A DNA stretch of 6,600 nt from Desulfobacterales bacterium. GTDB taxonomy: Bacteria > Desulfobacterota > Desulfobacteria > Desulfobacterales > Desulfosalsimonadaceae. The notes under the pieces are model-generated. The model ran no database searches and had not been told where the DNA came from. It worked only from the letters and a program-made list of their open reading frames with translations. The stretch spans positions 1 to 6,600 of the forward strand of contig SLIE01000328.1 in NCBI GenBank assembly GCA_007135795.1, written 5' to 3'. Both the position numbers and the translations under genes were made by a program. Shown here piece after piece: positions 5,273-6,600 of this stretch (its first letter is position 1; every line of letters starts with the position of its first letter).

Positions 5273-6175
5273 ATGACTGAGAATATCGCTGTTTTAATGG
5301 ATAATGAAGGGTTTACGCTGGAAGATCAGGAGCCGATCGTCGAAGTGAAGGAGATTGCCGGCATATTGGAAAAACATGCCGGGGGAAAGGGTGAACTCAT
5401 TGCCGTCCTGGAGGCGGTCCAGGAGCGGTATGGCTATCTGCCGGAAGATGCATTGCGGATCGTGGCCGACGAAACGGGCAGCCCGTTGGTTGATGTCTTT
5501 GCGGTTGCCACCTTTTACAGTTCTTTCAGCTTGAAACCCCGGGGCAGGCATATTGTTTGCGCATGCAAGGGGACGGCCTGTCATGTCCGGGGCGGGGCAC
5601 GGATTGTCGATGCACTTGAGCAGCAGCTCGGTATTACTGCCGGGGAAACAACGCCGGACAAGGAATTCACCCTGGAAACCGTTAATTGTCTGGGCGCCTG
5701 TGCGCTCGGGCCGGTTGTTGTGATAGACGGTCAATATTTCTCAAAAGTTAAAAAAACAAGTGTCCGTCAGCTGATCAACGAGGCTCAAAACAAATCTGAA
5801 AATATCGGGATTCACAATGACAAGCGGGTTTTTCCAATCGAGGCAAGTTGCCCCCGATGCAGTTTCAGCCTTATGGATAACAGCCGAACCATCGACGGCT
5901 ATTCCGCCATCCGATTAACCGTGGTCAACGGTCACCGGCACGGCAGGCTGATGCTCTCCTCCCTTTATGGCAGCAGCGGTATGAAGGCCGAACACGACAT
6001 CCCCCCCGGCACGATTGCACGTTTGCTGTGTCCACAATGCCACTCTCAGTTGGCCGGTCACGACGAATGTGTTGATTGCGGGGCACCCATGGCGGCTATG
6101 CTTGTCACGGGGGGCGGAATGCTCAAAATCTGTTCACGGCTTGGATGTCGGGGCCACATGCTGGACATCATCTGA
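5273..6175 (+). CDS. NuoE-type [2Fe-2S] subunit with cysteine-rich C-terminal extension
   Basis: A 300-residue protein in two parts. Residues about 27-172 are a thioredoxin-like ferredoxin as in NuoE, HydC and HndA: the helical start (V-L-E-A-V-Q-E-R-Y-G-Y-L-P), the V-A-T-F-Y-S motif near 80, and the four cluster ligands C98, C103, C139 and C143 in the classic C-x4-C and C-x3-C pattern. It would carry one [2Fe-2S] cluster and pass electrons to or from a NuoF-type flavin subunit, here encoded 73 bases downstream. Ordinary NuoE proteins are about 160-175 residues; this one adds about 120, with C193/C196, C253/C256, C266/C269 and C287/C292, which look like zinc ribbons. Similar extended forms occur, as I recall, in Desulfobacterota hydrogenase-type clusters, but the role of the tail is not known to me. 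The start abuts the upstream stop, with GAGGAG 9 bases before it. Complex type is open: hydrogenase, formate dehydrogenase or another NAD(P)-linked enzyme. Confidence 0.9.
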   Translation: MTENIAVLMDNEGFTLEDQEPIVEVKEIAGILEKHAGGKGELIAVLEAVQERYGYLPEDALRIVADETGSPLVDVFAVATFYSSFSLKPRGRHIVCACKGTACHVRGGARIVDALEQQLGITAGETTPDKEFTLETVNCLGACALGPVVVIDGQYFSKVKKTSVRQLINEAQNKSENIGIHNDKRVFPIEASCPRCSFSLMDNSRTIDGYSAIRLTVVNGHRHGRLMLSSLYGSSGMKAEHDIPPGTIARLLCPQCHSQLAGHDECVDCGAPMAAMLVTGGGMLKICSRLGCRGHMLDII

Positions 6176-6248
6176 TTCATATGGGTCTGATCCATAAGCA
6201 ATCAATAATTAAAACAAACAGGAAACATGCGTTTTTTTGGAGTGAGAA

Positions 6249-6600
6249 ATGGCAAGGTTTACTTCCATAGATGAGCTGGGGGCGCTGAGACAGATTCTTT
6301 TCAACGATATCGACCGAAACCGGCCAAGTATCGTTTTCTGCGCCGGAACCGCATGCCAGGCGAGTGGTGCAAACGACATTATCCGGGTCGCCAAGCGGCA
6401 TATCATTTTAAACCGCCTGATAGGACAGGTTGCGATCCGTGCGACCGGGTGTCATGGCTTTTGCGAAATGGGCCCGTTTATCCTGACCGAACCCCAGCAG
6501 GCATTCTACCCCCAGGTCTCTTTAGACGACGTGCCGAAAATCATCGATGCAATGCTTGCGGGTGAATACGTGGAAGCATTGCTTTATCAGGACTCCCTGA
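6249..6600 (+). CDS. NuoF/HydB-type NAD(P)H-binding flavoprotein subunit, N-terminal part
   Basis: Cut by the window end: 117 residues are visible. They form the thioredoxin-like [2Fe-2S] domain found at the front of NuoF-type subunits of bifurcating hydrogenases and related enzymes, with ligands C31 and C36 in C-A-G-T-A-C and C68 and C72 in T-G-C-H-G-F-C-E. The stretch V-E-A-L-L-Y at the end is where this domain normally hands over to the FMN/NAD-binding core, so a full-length NuoF-like protein is more likely than a stand-alone HndB-like domain, but the core itself is not in view. Expected role: take or give electrons to NAD(P)H through FMN and exchange them with the NuoE-type partner. Start ATG at 6249 has GGAG at 6239-6242, 6 bases upstream. 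It lies 73 bases after the NuoE-type gene, with no terminator between, so same operon. Confidence 0.88.
   Translation, partial: MARFTSIDELGALRQILFNDIDRNRPSIVFCAGTACQASGANDIIRVAKRHIILNRLIGQVAIRATGCHGFCEMGPFILTEPQQAFYPQVSLDDVPKIIDAMLAGEYVEALLYQDSL

Noticed and set aside
6180..6196. TATGG/CCATA hairpin just after the NuoE-type gene as a terminator
   Set aside because: Only 5 bp with a 7-base loop and no T run; the NuoF-type gene follows closely and is expected to be co-transcribed.
6249..6600. Reading the partial gene as a stand-alone HndB-like thioredoxin-fold protein
   Set aside because: The frame stays open to the window end and the V-E-A-L-L-Y junction is typical of the hand-over to a NuoF core, though the core itself is not visible.

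Overview
The window looks like chromosome from an anaerobic, probably sulfate-reducing bacterium of the Desulfobacterota (Desulfobacterales-like). This rests on gene content and protein style: an FmdB-type zinc ribbon, a soluble histidine kinase of a type common in that group, a sigma-54 response regulator, and NuoE/NuoF-type flavoenzyme subunits with group-typical extensions. No marker gene is present, so the taxonomic call is an inference. All recognised genes lie on the + strand; no tRNA, rRNA, CRISPR array or transposase was seen.

Layout. Bases 1-287 are non-coding: two consecutive inverted repeats (20-105) that may belong to a dispersed repeat, a small dyad (154-175) and a sigma-70-like promoter (189-217). 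Next come a 56-residue FmdB-family zinc-ribbon protein (288-458) and a six-helix NOX/ferric-reductase-like flavocytochrome b (540-1841). A remnant of an SMP-30/gluconolactonase gene (1967-2062) marks an old deletion or rearrangement junction. Immediately after it stands a two-component pair: a cytoplasmic sensor kinase (2096-3217) and an NtrC-family sigma-54 activator (3238-4587), followed by a terminator-like hairpin (4595-4615).

The 373-base gap after the activator contains a consensus-perfect sigma-54 promoter (4775-4790) with a long leader of about 160 bases. Downstream is an operon: a 103-residue protein built from two copies of an eight-cysteine-total motif with identical spacing, a NuoE-type [2Fe-2S] subunit with a cysteine-rich C-terminal extension, and the start of a NuoF-type subunit cut by the window end.

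How it may work together (inference): the kinase senses a cytoplasmic signal and phosphorylates the activator, which opens the sigma-54 promoter next door. That makes an NAD(P)-linked, probably electron-bifurcating complex, such as a Hyd/Hnd-type hydrogenase or an NAD-linked formate dehydrogenase; the catalytic subunit is outside the window. The duplicated-cysteine protein is the least understood member and the best candidate for something undescribed.
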